Source: Phycomyces blakesleeanus NRRL 1555(-)
Lineage: Eukaryota; Mucoromycota; Mucoromycetes; Mucorales; Phycomycetaceae
Reading direction: 5' to 3'
Assembly: GCF_001638985.1 (NCBI RefSeq)
Contig: NW_017265153.1
Location: 431,776-495,775 of the forward strand
DNA length: 64,000 bases
The notes below the pieces were generated by a model. That model did no database searches. It saw only the letters and a list, made by a program, of their open reading frames with translations, and was not told the DNA's origin. Below, piece after piece: positions 10,924-24,025 of the stretch (positions are counted from its first letter, which is position 1; every line of letters starts with the position of its first letter). Position numbers and translations under genes: made by a program.

Positions 10924-13900
10924 GGTAAACTTGTCTGAGAATTCTTAATTATACTTTTTTATTTTTGTAAATTAATTAGAAGAAGAAGAAGAAGAAAGTC
11001 CTTAAAACATGGAAAGGTTACTTATTTTTTACAGAGTGATTTTACTGTGTTCATCTAAAAAGATGGATTCATTAGCTCCTTGCTATTTATAATAGACTGC
11101 GTCATCCCATGATTGGGCGTTTTTGCTTATAAGTGTCATGAGTTGGGTAGTCTAGAAATAAGACTTAAGACTCGAAAGAGAAATTATGTAAAGAGTAGGA
11201 TGTCTCAATTTTAGTAATAAAACAGCTGGACATCAATAACGTCAATCTCACCCCAAGAATTTACAATTAAAGAAATCCGATAAGGCTCTACAGTTTAATA
11301 TCGAAAGAAAGAAAAGGAGGGAAAAGTGCACGGTTTAGAGCAAGAAATACAGTTGTCTTTATTTATCACTCTACATACGTCTTTGTCAAATCTCTTGTAA
11401 TAAGCATGTATTCTTTAGATTGTGATCTGAAAAAAAATCGACAAACTTCCACAAGTACCTTTTTCTTTTCTTACCAAGTGGGTAAACTTTGTGTCGAGCT
11501 GTATTCCTGCTTTAAGTATCTAATTATTGCTTAGTATGCTGCGATACCTTATAGTATAAATCCATTCATTGATTAGCAAAGACTAGCTCATGAACTAAAG
11601 CCATGCAATAGGTGTCTTGGGCTATATCGGGTATTCTGTCAAAAACACAAAAATAAATACAGTAATACTAGATCATTTGAAGATTATTTTTAGTAGAGTA
11701 TTCAGCTTTGTGCCTGGATAAGTAAATTGTGAGAATAATTTAACAGCTAATGTGCACATCATAACCATTCAAGTAATTAGCGTATAAGTAAAATACATGT
11801 CAAGGCATGGGATGTTCATCACACACTAAATGTCGATGTTTTGTATTACGAACCATGGTATTAAGCGTACATCTTCTAACTCTAGCAATTTATTTATTTT
11901 TTGGCTCAGCTACAGCAAGCCTTTATTTGTACAATAAATAGGCTTCAACTTGAATGTATTTCAATTTTATATGTGTGTATAGTTTCTCTCTCTTTCACCC
12001 ACGATCTGGCACTTTTAAGGCGAAAGCTAGCATATTGGCTATGATAACCGGGTTCTGTGCACGTACCTGTCGGATAAAATCTATCAGAATAAAGCGACAT
12101 AAAAAAAACAATGTATAGCCCCTTTATATCAAATATCAAGGACTGCTCTGGTTTCTTATCCATAGTGTGTCAGTTATACTAGCTGTTATATTATATCAGC
12201 TCTAATAGGTTGAATATTAGTAATTGATTTTGTAATACTATAGCTACTTGCATCTCCCAAAGGTACAGAAAACAATAATAGAATACTGATCATTTTTCGG
12301 ATATTGCTGAGCACATTAGAGTAAAGTGGGGTATTGTTACTATGTGTAATTTGACTGTGTATGGCCTAGAAGTATGATTTAGTCTTTAGGCTTAAAAAGA
12401 AAAATACTTTCTCAATATATAAGACAATCCTTCTAATGTCGAGCTATTGATTTTTTTGTATTTGCCAAATACAGCATTATACTACGACCCCCAACGTTGG
12501 AATTGTATACTGTATAGAATATCTTTGGTGAAACAATCTATTGTCTATTATCAATCTAATTTATTATTAAAATTATATATATATACGAGATGTCATATAA
12601 AGAGATACACCAAGTTATATTTTAACAAGGGGCTCCCCTACAATATTTTTTTGGCTGCTTATAAACAACTTCAACTTGGTTAAGGAGTATATACATACAT
12701 ATAATACTTCTTCAAAGTCTGCTGGCCCTCAGGACTACAGTTTAAGATAGTTTTGTGTTGTTTAGAATAAAGAATCATGGGCAAGATCGAAATTTTGTCA
12801 TATAGGTTTTCTCAGTATGATTAAGACAGGTCTGTGTACTAATACATATATATATATATGTCTGGGTCTATTTTCTGCTTTGTTTTCTCGTGTAGTTAAT
12901 TTCTCGGTAGCTTCACAAAGCTACTTTAATTATTTCCGCTTAAAAAACACCTGGTAATATACTCTGAATAGCTGAGTTCAGCATTGTACAATCTTTTCTA
13001 TAAAAACAGTGTACAACTTGGTCCTATTACCAAAGGTTGTAGCTTTGGTTCTATCTTCTTCTTATTCTTGTTTTTTTTGGTGATTATTGGGACACTTTAA
13101 ATATAAATATATATCCAGACCACAAAGAAGGTTGTGGTCAATAAGTAGAGATTTTTGGTTTATGGTACAAGTTTGTTGTTAGTAGCTGCTGATAGCCACA
13201 AATTAATTGGTAATACATTTCTCAAATTAAGTGAAGCAATAGATGCAGATTCTCTTCTTTTGGCAGAAGATGGTGGGGTATACATTTGTTCTCCCTTTGT
13301 TGTAGCCTAGGGAGAATATACCTTTTCTTTTTTTTTCTGGAATATATAATGCAAGCTGTAGTTAGCTTTGAGCCCAATGAGCCAAGACAAAGGTAAGGAG
13401 ATCTTTTGTAAGACTCATGCATAAAGTCATTAACACACAGATATATACACGATTGTTTTGTACTGTCAGAGCTCTAAAGCTAATTAGTCTATCCATTCAT
13501 CAATACAATCAGATAAAATATAAGCATCATTTTATTGATAAGGCGAAGGGGGGGGGGTTACAGAAATACTATGGTACAAATAGTACATTGTGTAATCCAC
13601 AGAAAATGATTTATACAATTTTTCTCTATTTGATATTTGTCAAATAAGCTATTAGAAAAAAAATGAATCAACACCAGGGGATTTCTTTGTTTTTTGTTTT
13701 TGGAGATAGATTAATGTCAAGGCGTTGTTGCATTGCCACATAATCCCTAGCCGCATTGTACGACGTGTCTCCAATTAGGACAGTGTTACATTAAGTAACG
13801 AATCATGCAAGTCTCACTACAATAGCGGAATCTAACAAAGGAAAATCCTTTTTTTTGGATGCTCATAGCCACACGTCTTTCTAGATGTTCTTTTAAAAAA

Positions 13901-14132
13901 ATTGATCGTTTTGATCCGGATGTTATTATTAAATAAACTACAATTGTATAGGTACAAACAGAACTACGCTGAGCAAATAAAAATATGAATGACTTGAATT
14001 CACCTAAAGGCTATGCTAATAGGATACGTTATTCTGTTCAGATATGACTACGCCTTTTTCTTTTCTTTTCTTTTCTTTGGTTTTGATTTGTTTTGCTTTG
14101 TTTTGCTTTGTTGTTGTTGTTGTTGCTTTTTT
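10924..14132. other. 3.2-kb AT-rich gene-poor stretch
   Basis: No gene could be supported. Frames at about 11945-12163 (-) and 12447-12683 (+) have AT-driven composition and no recognisable family. Three hairpins at 12.9-13.1 kb are listed separately. A G-run lies near 13549-13557. Confidence 0.5.
12907..13139. repeat. cluster of three perfect short hairpins
   Basis: Three perfect inverted repeats with short loops are spaced about 90-120 bases apart. GTAGCTT/AAGCTAC spans 12907-12924 with a 4-base loop. ACCAAAG/CTTTGGT spans 13029-13049 with a 7-base loop. GACCACAA/TTGTGGTC spans 13118-13139 with a 6-base loop. There is no coding frame around them. They could mark a structured RNA or a decayed element; function is unknown. 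Confidence 0.4.
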
Positions 14133-15423
14133 TTAAAGGCTCATCAAGAAACCAGACAAAGCAGTGATGGCAACAGCAAGACCAGCAGCTGGCTTTGTGA
14201 AAGAGCTTCCACTGTCCTTGGTAGTAGTCGAGGATTGCTGAGCAGTCGATGCGTTGGAGGAGGATTCTTTAGCAGAGTTGACGGGAGCAGAGTCAGCGGC
14301 AGAATCGGCAGCAGAGGGGGCGACTGAAGGGGCGGCAGAGGGGGCGATGCTTGAGACGATATTTTCTGAAGCAACGGGAGCAGAAGCGGATCCAACAGGA
14401 GCTACAGCAGGAGACGAGGCGGAAGAAATCATAGAGGCACCGCCGGCAGCGCTGGAAGCAGTTGAGCTTGACTCTGATGAAGAGCCTTTGGCGAGAGAAC
14501 CAGTACCCCAGGGGATTTTGCTACCTAGATAAATATAATGATTAACATTAACAAGCGGTCAATAAAATGCAATAATTAATAGTAATAGTAATAGTAATAG
14601 ACATTAATAAATGATATGTAAAAATAAAAAGATATAAATATAAATGTAAATATAAATATAAATATAAATATAATATTTTACCATCAGATTGGGTTGAGTT
14701 AGTAGGCTCAGCAAGGGCGCCGTCAGCACCAACAATACCGAAGCGAGTGGTCCAGGCACTTCCATCGGCTCCTGTGAAAAGAAAGACGAGAAAGACGAGA
14801 ATAAGTACACATGTGTACAACCCTTGGAGATCATTTTTTTTTGTCGTTTACCGTTGGTGAACATGAAGAAATAGATGGCTGCATGGGGTGTGACGGTAGG
14901 TGCGGTCCACTTGTATGAGCTGGCCTTGGCACCGTTCAATCCCTGTGTATGATTAAAATATCAATATAATGTTTGCTGATATGTATTCCAAGAAGGTGAT
15001 TTGCTTACGGTAGCTACTGTTGACAAGCGGGTCTGCTGCAGATTATCGCCGGTCATGAAATCTATAGAATAATAATAATAGTAATGACTGGGATTAAACG
15101 AACAAACTCAAATGGAAGCGATAAATTATTGTTTTATTAATGATAATTACCAATCGTGAAGTTTGACCATCCAGAGGAAAGACTGGGGGAAGTACCATCA
15201 TCAGCTAATTGAGACAATTGTGAGCAGGTCGTTCTAGGGACAAGTAAAGAAGCTAAAGAATGCTTTTGTTCTGTTTTGTTTTACCCCAGAGAATCTCGTA
15301 TTCTTTGCCCTCGGTCCAAACAGTTCCAGGAGATGGGTATGAAGGTGCGATAGAGGCCTGGACTGATGAGAAGGCTGCCATGATGAGAGCCGAAGTGGCA
15401 AGGAGTGTATTGGCAAAGACCAT
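14133..15423 (-). CDS. Kre9/KNH-like GPI-anchored cell-wall protein
   Basis: A predicted secreted, GPI-anchored surface protein related to the Kre9/KNH N-terminal Ig-like domain family (linked to beta-glucan assembly in yeast). Six exons fit: 15423-15285, 15204-15151, 15061-15009, 14942-14852, 14771-14682 and 14524-14133, giving 272 residues. Residues 1-24 form a signal peptide ending near SSVQAS. The Ig-like domain follows (GTVWTEGKEYEILW, then WSNFTIDFMTGDN and YFFMFTNGADGSAW). Next is a long Ser/Ala/Pro-rich stalk with repeats such as SAAPSVAPSAADSAADSAP. The C-terminus is hydrophobic (AAGLAVAITALSGFLMSL), preceded by small residues suited to GPI attachment. All introns are in phase. The exact glucan-related role is inferred from the family only. 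Confidence 0.85.
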
Positions 15424-18400
15424 GGTGAAGGGCAGAAAAGAAAGAGAAAAAGAAAGACGAAAGGTAAAGAAGGGAAGGAGATGATCCTGAAGTTATTACA
15501 TACACTTTAGTTATTTAAATAGAAAGAATGGATAGAATAAATATTTTTTTTTTAAAAAAAAAAGGCAAGTGAGTTCGAACGCGCAATGCACTATAGGAGG
15601 CATAGACTCGCGTGGTCCATGGCTGAAGCGGTGTATGATTCTTTTTTTGGGCGGGTTGTACGGCCTCACTAAAGAGTAGGTTAAGCGTGCGCCTGTGGTG
15701 AAACTGATGAGTGAGTAGGAAATCGGTGTTAAACGGCACCTTGACTGTCCTTCTACGGCTGTTAAAATCCAATATAAAAAAAAAGCACAACCTTGGAGTG
15801 TTTGTGCCACTTTGTTATATACTGCACTATTTTCAGAAACATTTTGAACATTTTTAGGCAATAAAATTCACAAAATGTAAAATTAGAATTTTTATTCAAG
15901 CTTAAATAATAATAGCATATATAATATATATATATATATATTTTAAAGAAGAAGATCTAATGAGATATATGTATAAAGTATAGCTTGAAGTAGAAGAAAT
16001 GGTGCAGGTTCAAGATCAATTCTTTCTAATTAATGTTTGTATCCAAAAATCATTACCAAAACTAAAAAATCCAATCTGCTAAATTTCACGTCTTCTGATA
16101 AGTCGCTTCATACACATACATATACGTAGTCGATATTATAAATAATGCAAGCAATGCGATAAGAGTCTTATTTTATTCGAGAAAAAAAAAGGGGGGAGAT
16201 ACTCAAGAATTACAAATATTTAACAAGGGAAGAGAAGAAGATGGCTGAGGACAAACGAAATAAGGCTGACGTTGTAATTAAATACATCTATATATATATA
16301 TATATATACATTAGAGATTAGAGATTAGTAACAAAATCAATTTTTGTCTTGTACTGGAAAATATTTTATCAATTGATTTCACTATCTAGAGATATACCAC
16401 CGCCCTGTCATTTACAAGTTGATTTTCAAGTGGTCAATTGTTTAATGGCGTTTCTCATAATGCTAATCATAACCATAATATCATGACTCTCATATTCACC
16501 TCTTTTGATTTTTAAAGAAAAGAACTTTGCATCTCTTACAAAGAAATATATATATATATATAGAGAATATCTACCATTATGAACAAAATCGTTGATATTA
16601 AACTCAAGATTCCTTCGGTATTAGGCATTGTGCAGTTCAGATGCCAAGTTTTTTTCTTTCTGTGATATATAAACATAGAAATGAAACTCAATATACATAA
16701 AGATTTGTATTCTTGAGATTTCTCTATAGGTGAGGAAGAGGGGATATCTCGATTTGCAAAATTAACACACTTGGATTGAACAATAGCAACAGCAGTATTA
16801 TTGTGATGGCCAATTCAGCTAGAACCATTGAAACAAAATTCAAAACCTAAAAGTGATTTCTTAAAGTCTTGGTTTGTTCACCATCAGTATATTTATATCT
16901 ACATCTACTATTGATATTGATAGGTGATAAACCTAAAAGTCTCTAAGAAACAAAGCAAGAAAAAAAATTCGACAGATCTGATTCCTGGCGCCTTTTTTTT
17001 TCTTTTCTTTATTATTATTATTATTAGCTTTTGGGAGTTGAAATCAATAAAGCTTCAGGAACAGTAACATTACTAGTAATAGCCAATGTACTGATACGAA
17101 CAATAATACCAGGTGAATCTAAGCAAAAGGTTACCCTTCTTCCATTGTAAGCCAGAATATATATATATATATATACATACATCGGAATCATATTCCAGTA
17201 TCAATCTTAATCCGAGTCTCTTTGGGTTCGCTAACTCAGCATTGTAGATCTCCACTTTTAGATTTACATGCTATGTTTAGCTGGTTGTCTTCTTATAGAC
17301 ATCGTCACAATTTTGCGCATTTGACAAAACAAAACAAACAATAGTATACTAGCAGTGTTTTTTCTTCCTTTAGAAACATCTTTGTGATTAATATGACCTC
17401 AAGAATCTTGTCTTGTAGATTTACTGGCAGTACTATAATTATGAATAATAATCAACTTTGTATCAATTCCAGCCATCTGTATACAGATCAATAATAAAAT
17501 AAAGAATAAGCACCTTTAATTTATTTATTTATTTATGCTGTAGCTTAAAAGGAGGGCTGGTTAAAAATAAATAAAAATGCTTCGATTTTGTGCAGTTTGC
17601 TGAGCCTTGTCCTGAAGTACTTTTGAGGATGAATAATTTATGCTTTTAATGAATAAATATCATATTTATATACGTGTGTGTGTGTTTGTGCAAATATAGA
17701 CATAATCCGAGAAATTGACTCGAAAATTGCCAGAGTGGTAGGATTATGTCCACCATAATTTGTTACCATGCCAAAGTTTGCAATATTATACGTGGTAGAT
17801 TTTAGTAGCTCAATATGCATTGAAATACAAATATATATATATTTAATATTATGTGCATAATATAAAAAAGAAATAGATCAAAAGAAGAAGAAGAAGGAAC
17901 AAGTTTGTCACTAAGCAGGCATGGATTTCAAAAGCAAAGGCAAAAAAAAAAGAACAGAAATTGATTGGATATAAAGATTGTCAAGGGTTCAAGAAGGCTG
18001 ATTATTATTATTATTATTGAATTTGTTACACTGCAAACCATGTTACACCTATTTTAAGAAACGCTGCATATGAGAATATCTTCTTTAGTATCTCACCACC
18101 AAGAAGCCGAATATTTATTTTATTAATCACCTCGATTCATCTAGAAAGCCAAAGGGTATGTGCTTTTGTTTTGCGACTTTATATTAAAAAAATAAATAAA
18201 GACAATAACTCTATTATATCAGTAGTTCTTCTTTTGAATTCTCATACAAACCAATTGGCAGGGCTTCTGTAGATTTTACATGCCCTTACTTGACTTTTCA
18301 AATACGATGTTTAGAAGATCTTCAAATTCACAAGATGTACAATAAACAATCACCCAAAAAAATTATATTAATGGCTATCCATATATACACAACCAAATCT

Positions 18401-19722
18401 CTTTATTTATTTGCCTATAATGCTGTTTGATTGGAAAGCAGATCAATGCCTTGGTTTGATTACATTGTCTTCCCAGTAACTGCACTTGTGGCTAGCGCAT
18501 AAGATGATTTGATAAAGAGTAATTGATGTACCTGGGATAAGAGTTCAAATATATAATATAGCAGAAAGGTAAAGAAAAAGAATTGAAATATATTCTCTTG
18601 AGAGCAAATTGAAACAAATATCTGTTGATTGACAGATTTACTCTATTATTTATTTTATTTTATTTTGGTTACTCCATGTGAGGTTCCCAGATTAAACACA
18701 CCTTGTGCCATCTTGTCTACTTTCTTACACATTGAAGATACGATACCTTATTATACAGGCACTATTGTTTTAGTATCATATCCGCAAAGCGCTTCCTGTA
18801 TCGTCCGACATCGCCCTGCTTTATCAGTCTCCATCAAGTAGAGGGAGGTTGCCACCAACCTAAACAGGTCTAGTAAACAGTCCCAGGAGCGTCATCCAAT
18901 AAAGAATGAGAAGGGGCCTTCTATATATGGTGCTTATGACGTTCTAGCGGAGATGACAGGTTCCTCGTATGTTCGAGTTAAACCCCTCCCCTCCCTTTGT
19001 AGAATAATCACAGCACTGCACAATACAGCACTGCATATAACAGCACAGCACAGCACAGCACAGCACAGCACAGCACTGTACTGTACTGTATTTTTTTTCT
19101 CTAATATGTATATATTTGAGTGTCCTTACTCCGATTATTGCTGAGGATATTGAATATTGAATATTGAATATTGGAATTGATGTGTGTATATACATACATA
19201 TATCAGGCTGTTATAAATCTGAACCTTATTCAGTGCAGCCATTATGAAGAAGAATCTAATAAACTTGTTGACTTTTTGACTACTTTTTTTTATTATTATT
19301 TTAGTAGACCAAGCCTAGCACACTATTTACTCTTTTAGGATTACAAATTAAACATACCATGTTTATTGAGGGCTTATTAGAAATCGATAAAGAATAGTGT
19401 CCCTCAAAACGTCACAGCTAAATAAACAAGAGATCTGATTTAATCAGTCACGCCACACAAACTTTAATTGAATTTGGCTACTGTAGACTTCGAAATCGAT
19501 GGGAGCCCGGTATATTTAAAGGGGTCCGGGTCGGAGTAGTCCGACTGTCCGACTCTATCGATAATACTATCTCTTGTTGCAACCACAACCGAAATTAACG
19601 TTTAGTTAATCGATTAATCTCGGGCAAGGTAATATGGTGGTGCAGATACAGGTTCCGACGTAGGGTCTTTGATAAGAACTGTGGGGAAAAAAAAGGATCG
19701 GGTACACCAAACTGCTGTTTGG
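15424..19722. other. 4.3-kb AT-rich gene-poor stretch
   Basis: No gene could be supported. The stretch has many (TA)n runs (about 15918-15940, 16286-16307, 17157-17175) and ATT repeats. A less AT-rich patch at about 18680-18960 contains a + strand frame (18629-18841) that I do not recognise. A GTCGGA/TCCGAC inverted motif lies at about 19530-19553 on the promoter side of the small gene at 19829. Confidence 0.5.
19041..19076 (+). repeat. (CAGCA)n minisatellite
   Basis: About seven tandem copies of the pentamer CAGCA are flanked by short CTGTA repeats on the right. The sequence is non-coding. Confidence 0.85.
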
Positions 19723-19730
19723 TATATAAA
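19723..19730 (+). promoter_or_regulatory. TATA box of the 67-residue protein gene
   Basis: TATATAAA lies 99 bases before the ATG at 19829. It is followed by a T-rich initiator-like region and a CA-rich leader (ACAACCACCACTACAACTACC), typical of well-expressed fungal genes. Confidence 0.55.
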
Positions 19731-19828
19731 GCCTGTCTTTTTTTTTTCGTTCCTTCTTGTCTTTCAAACATTATCTTGCAAATCAACAACTCACAACCAC
19801 CACTACAACTACCATTAACATTATCAAC

Positions 19829-20032
19829 ATGCCTGCTCTCCGTGCTGCTTCCTACCTCATTGTCCCCGCCGTCTCTGCCTATGGCATGGCTGCATATATC
19901 CGCTCTTCAGCTCAACCTGCCCAAGCTCATTCTCATTTGATGTCTCTCAATGGATCTGCCCGTGATGCTCAGTGGCGTAAGATTAACAATGGCCTTGGTG
20001 TCGATGTCGGCCGTAGCTGTGGTGGTATCTAA
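19829..20032 (+). CDS. small conserved-looking protein (67 aa), unknown function
   Basis: A single-exon frame begins MPALRAASYLIVPAVSAYG and ends VDVGRSCGGI. Codon use is strongly C/T-ending, unlike the surrounding AT-rich DNA. With the good TATA box and CA-rich leader, this suggests a real and probably well-expressed gene. Residues about 8-24 form one hydrophobic segment (SYLIVPAVSAYGMAAYI), so a membrane or organellar-targeted protein is possible. A hydrophilic tail rich in Ser/His/Asn follows. The fourth residue from the C-terminus is Cys (CGGI), but the glycines do not fit a standard CaaX prenylation box. I do not recognise the family. Confidence 0.6.
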   Translation: MPALRAASYLIVPAVSAYGMAAYIRSSAQPAQAHSHLMSLNGSARDAQWRKINNGLGVDVGRSCGGI

Positions 20033-21132
20033 AACCGATACTCAGACCTTCAATAAGAACGGTGAATAAGCAATCAACAACCATGGCCGGACCTTTTTTT
20101 TGTTTTTTGTTTTTTTTTTGTTTTTGCTCTTTCTATTCATCATCATCTTACATATTCGATCCAAGATCTTCATTCCCCTGTCTACCTCTCCCTCCCTCCC
20201 ACCAACCTTCATACTTTTCTTTTCTGTATACACTTCCGATTCTATCTAGTGGTTGTATTTGCTAGTGTAGTATATACAATACTTTCCCACTTTTATTTTT
20301 ATTTTTCTCTCATGAAATAAAACAAACAAACACATTATTTGAAAAAATATATTTATATAAAAGTCAGGAACAAAAGTTTATTGAATCTATTAAAGCCCAG
20401 TGTCATGGACTACAATCCAATCCAACTAATGGTAGCAATAATCCTTCAGGGCTTTTCGAGAAAAAACTATATGTCTTGTCTGTGGGATATGCAGCAGTCT
20501 TGTCCCTGAGAGAGAGAGAAAAATAATGAGCGAGTTCCCTATTATATATCCTTCGTAACACATTTGTTTGTAGATGTCGTGTGAGGGAATGTGAGCAGTC
20601 TATTGACCAATAGCACCTCAAACAATGCATACTACACAATTCTAAATTATTTCTTTTTCTTTTTCTTTTTCTTTTTGTGATTTCAAATGTCGTTAATTTT
20701 AATATTTACGGATTATTGATTGTCGAATAAAATCGCAACAATTGTTATGACTATCTTTGTTTGTAAGAAATCAACAAAGCAAAGCAAAGAAGGTTGTTTT
20801 CTGCTGGTGCTGGTGCTGGTGCTGCTTAAAGTCAATAAGAATTACCAAATATTTGGATCAAGCAAAAAAAAAATGCTCCTATCTTGTCTTCCCCCCTTTA
20901 TTTTTCATGACATCTATATCAATATTGTTTAAAATAAAGAAACCACGCCATAAAAACCACCTGAAATTTAAGGTCGAGCTTTAGGTCCAAGAAAACAAGT
21001 GAACTTACCAAAGGGTTTGTATGTATTATATAATATATAAAATAAGCATTGGAACAACTTGCTCCGAAATTAAGGCCGTGAATCCTAAACTTGGCCTTAG
21101 TCATGAGTACAATGAGAACAATACTTGCCAGG

Positions 21133-21170
<38 letters not shown>

Positions 21171-24025
21171 AATGATTATTTACACCTCGGAGGAGTAAAT
21201 TCATAATTTATTTTATTTGATTTCTTATTTTTTCTGCACATAATTGAAAATCTTACAATACAAAATATACAGACTTGGGCGATGATTAGTGTAAGAATAT
21301 ATATATATAAAGAAATTAAGTTTAAATAGTCGTTAGCGCCACACTAATTATTATAAATTCTATTTGCGTTTGTAGTATAATACTACCATTGTCATTTCTT
21401 CTTCTTCTTATTTTTTGTGGCTTAATACAACGCACATACTCACTTTTCCACTCACTAAAATATATATATATATGTATAAAATATGCTTAATTATTTACTG
21501 AATACTAAATGAAGCGTTTATATTACACTTTATTTAGTAAATGACATGCAGGTCTGTAAATACAGCGCGCTCTGACAAGAACGATCGATTTGATGATGTT
21601 CCCCAAGGCCAATGGATTCTGATATCCCTTTGATGCAATACTTTAAACAATTCAAAAAAGAGCCACTAGTGTTCGAATCCAAGTCTCCCGTGTTCTGCAT
21701 TGTCAAAGAGAGGTATAATAAGAAGAAGAAGAAGAAAAAGAAAGAGAGAAACAAATGATAGAAATAATATAGGTAAGGTACTGTGATAGAGTTAATGCAG
21801 GATGAGCAGCCTAAAAGAAGAAGAAACAAAAAAAGGAGGCTTCGTTTAGCAATCAAAAGACCGTGTTTAAAGAACCATAGAAACATATTCTATTCTATTG
21901 TTTGTTTGTTTTTCAATCTTAAAAATGTTTTTCTTTTACTATTGACCTACTATAGCAAATGAACTAGAAAAATTTGAAATTGAAACAAACACATATATAG
22001 TACGTATAGGAGAGAGAGAGGAATTGTTGGGTCAAAAACTCTTTTTTTTTTTTTATCTTAAGCCCACCCTTATAACCCTAAAGGGGGTTTGGTTTTACTT
22101 TTCAAAGATCCACCCCTAGATTCACCCTTTCTTTTTTTTTATCATCGTACATATTGACAATGACTATAACACAATCGAAATTAACAACAGTACGAAAAGT
22201 AGCGAAATCTAGCATACATATTTTTTGTTTTTTTTTTTTTTTAAAAAAATAATAATAATAATAATGCTATCTGCTCACAGCGATCTTGCATATTTATATA
22301 CCTACCAATTTGATCATTTTCATTCTGCTTTCAAGGTTGAGGGCGAACTGGTTCTCTATAGCAATAACAATAACAATAAAAGAAAATACATCGAACTTTG
22401 TATAGAATGCCTGGCATGCCTTTGACTGAACTTAGGTTTGTAGAGTTCAGAGTGTTCACAATTTGTATCGGAAGACAATGTTATGGCTCCCTTAATTCAG
22501 TTAATCAAGGTGGCCAGGAGGAGGGGGGGAAGGAATTATTCTTTTGTTTAAAGTTATGTATAATGACAATAGAATCTACTCCCTGTGTAAAGAAGAAGAA
22601 GAAGAATACATATTTCTGGGTCACTAAAGGAGACTTGTTTCTTTCTTGTGCACACATAAAACTTCTCACACTAGTTAACCGAATATATAGGTAACTTGAA
22701 GAAAATAATAGGAAATACAAGGTCCTACCATGCATACTGGCTTTATTTACACATGTGCCACCTATACGTTTGTGGTTTGAACATATCAACTGCATGTCTT
22801 GATAGGTAAATTAATGACAATAAAAAATTACTATTAGTAAAGCAACCTATTCAAGGGTTTGATATATTTAATGTTAAAATCATATAATCATACCCCCCCC
22901 CTCTCTCTCTCTACCAAACATGGCGTTTATCAATGCCAATAATTATATTTCTGTCTTTTCTAGTGTCATTTGAACTCATATTTTCTTATCAAAGGAGATA
23001 TGGACATAGAATAGATTCAGAATGTCTAATTCAAATCGAACCTTATTGTATGTAGTAAAAAGCCAATTTTGGTTTGTTTGCGATAGATACCAGGTATATC
23101 TTTGTAGCCAATATTTTTTATATATTTATATGTTTTGACAGGGCTTCAGTATTTTGGTTAACCTTTTCATCGGGATAACGGTAAATTTGGAAAACAGACG
23201 AGTACAGATGTGGGGCATGTACCGACCCAATCGGTACAACACTGTCCGTATTTTAACTCTTAAGAAGAACCGTACTTTATACGAAGCTAAAAATACAAAA
23301 TTATATATCTATCTATAGTTTATTAAAATTGAATTCAGTATACATCATGTCAAAACAAACCGGATAATATTATGGTCGGTTAGTTATCCGTCTCCAAAGC
23401 CTTTTGAATAGATCGAGCCAACATCTCACCAACCCCTTTCTTTTTTACATGAACATAATTGCACATGAAATGACAATCTATTTATTATTATAATAATAAT
23501 AAAATGAAGCAATAAATGCCTTGCATCAATCTACATGCAAGAAAACAAAAACAAAATAAGTAAAAGGGGAGAGTTGGATATAGGGGGGTGATCTCTTTTT
23601 CTCTTTTTCTTTGGTTTTTGATTATCGCCTTGAAAAGAGCGTAAAATGGAATATTGCCATCATACACAACCTTGCGCTTTTTGTTTTTTTTTGTAAAGAT
23701 CATATTTTTGGCAAGTAAGGCTTCGATGGACAACTACTTTTCTTTTTGTAGTTTTATTAGCTTATTAATAAACTTTAGACTGGTGTTTTGATGTCCAAGA
23801 ACACATTGCTCTTTACTACTTAACTCATCCCCCAAATCCATCCCCACAGTATATCTCCCTGCTTTAAGATTCTGTGTTGCTTGGAGCCTATAAATCCCAA
23901 GTATTTTCACATCTATCATTTTTTTTTATTTTTTTTTATTTTTTTTTGGTTCTTCTTTCTCTTATTAATAAACACCATACTTTTCAAGTCAAAGATAACA
24001 CCACACTCTTCCTCCCCCTTTTACG
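20033..24025. other. 4-kb AT-rich gene-poor stretch
   Basis: No gene could be supported. The stretch contains T-rich tracts downstream of the small gene and a long (TA)n run at about 21136-21168. There are imperfect inverted repeats around 23213-23231 (GTACCGA/TCGGTAC) and 23362-23391 (CGGATAA/TTATCCG). Frames on the - strand at 20403-20639 and 21530-21886 are unassigned and probably spurious. Confidence 0.5.

Noticed and set aside
15205..15284. 32-nt or 54-nt alternatives for the first intron of the wall-protein gene
   Set aside because: One is too short and the other brings a stop; the 80-nt intron directly restores the conserved domain sequence.
15565..15640. tRNA-like sequence (GTTCGAAC on the - strand)
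   Set aside because: The arm around the T-loop-like sequence does not pair, and no anticodon or acceptor stem could be drawn.
18629..18841. 70-codon frame on the + strand in a less AT-rich patch
   Set aside because: No recognisable domain, no clear promoter and no splice partners; kept only as a note.
21530..21886. 118-codon frame on the - strand, Phe/Leu-rich
   Set aside because: The hydrophobic part is a GAA-repeat shadow and no family resemblance was seen.
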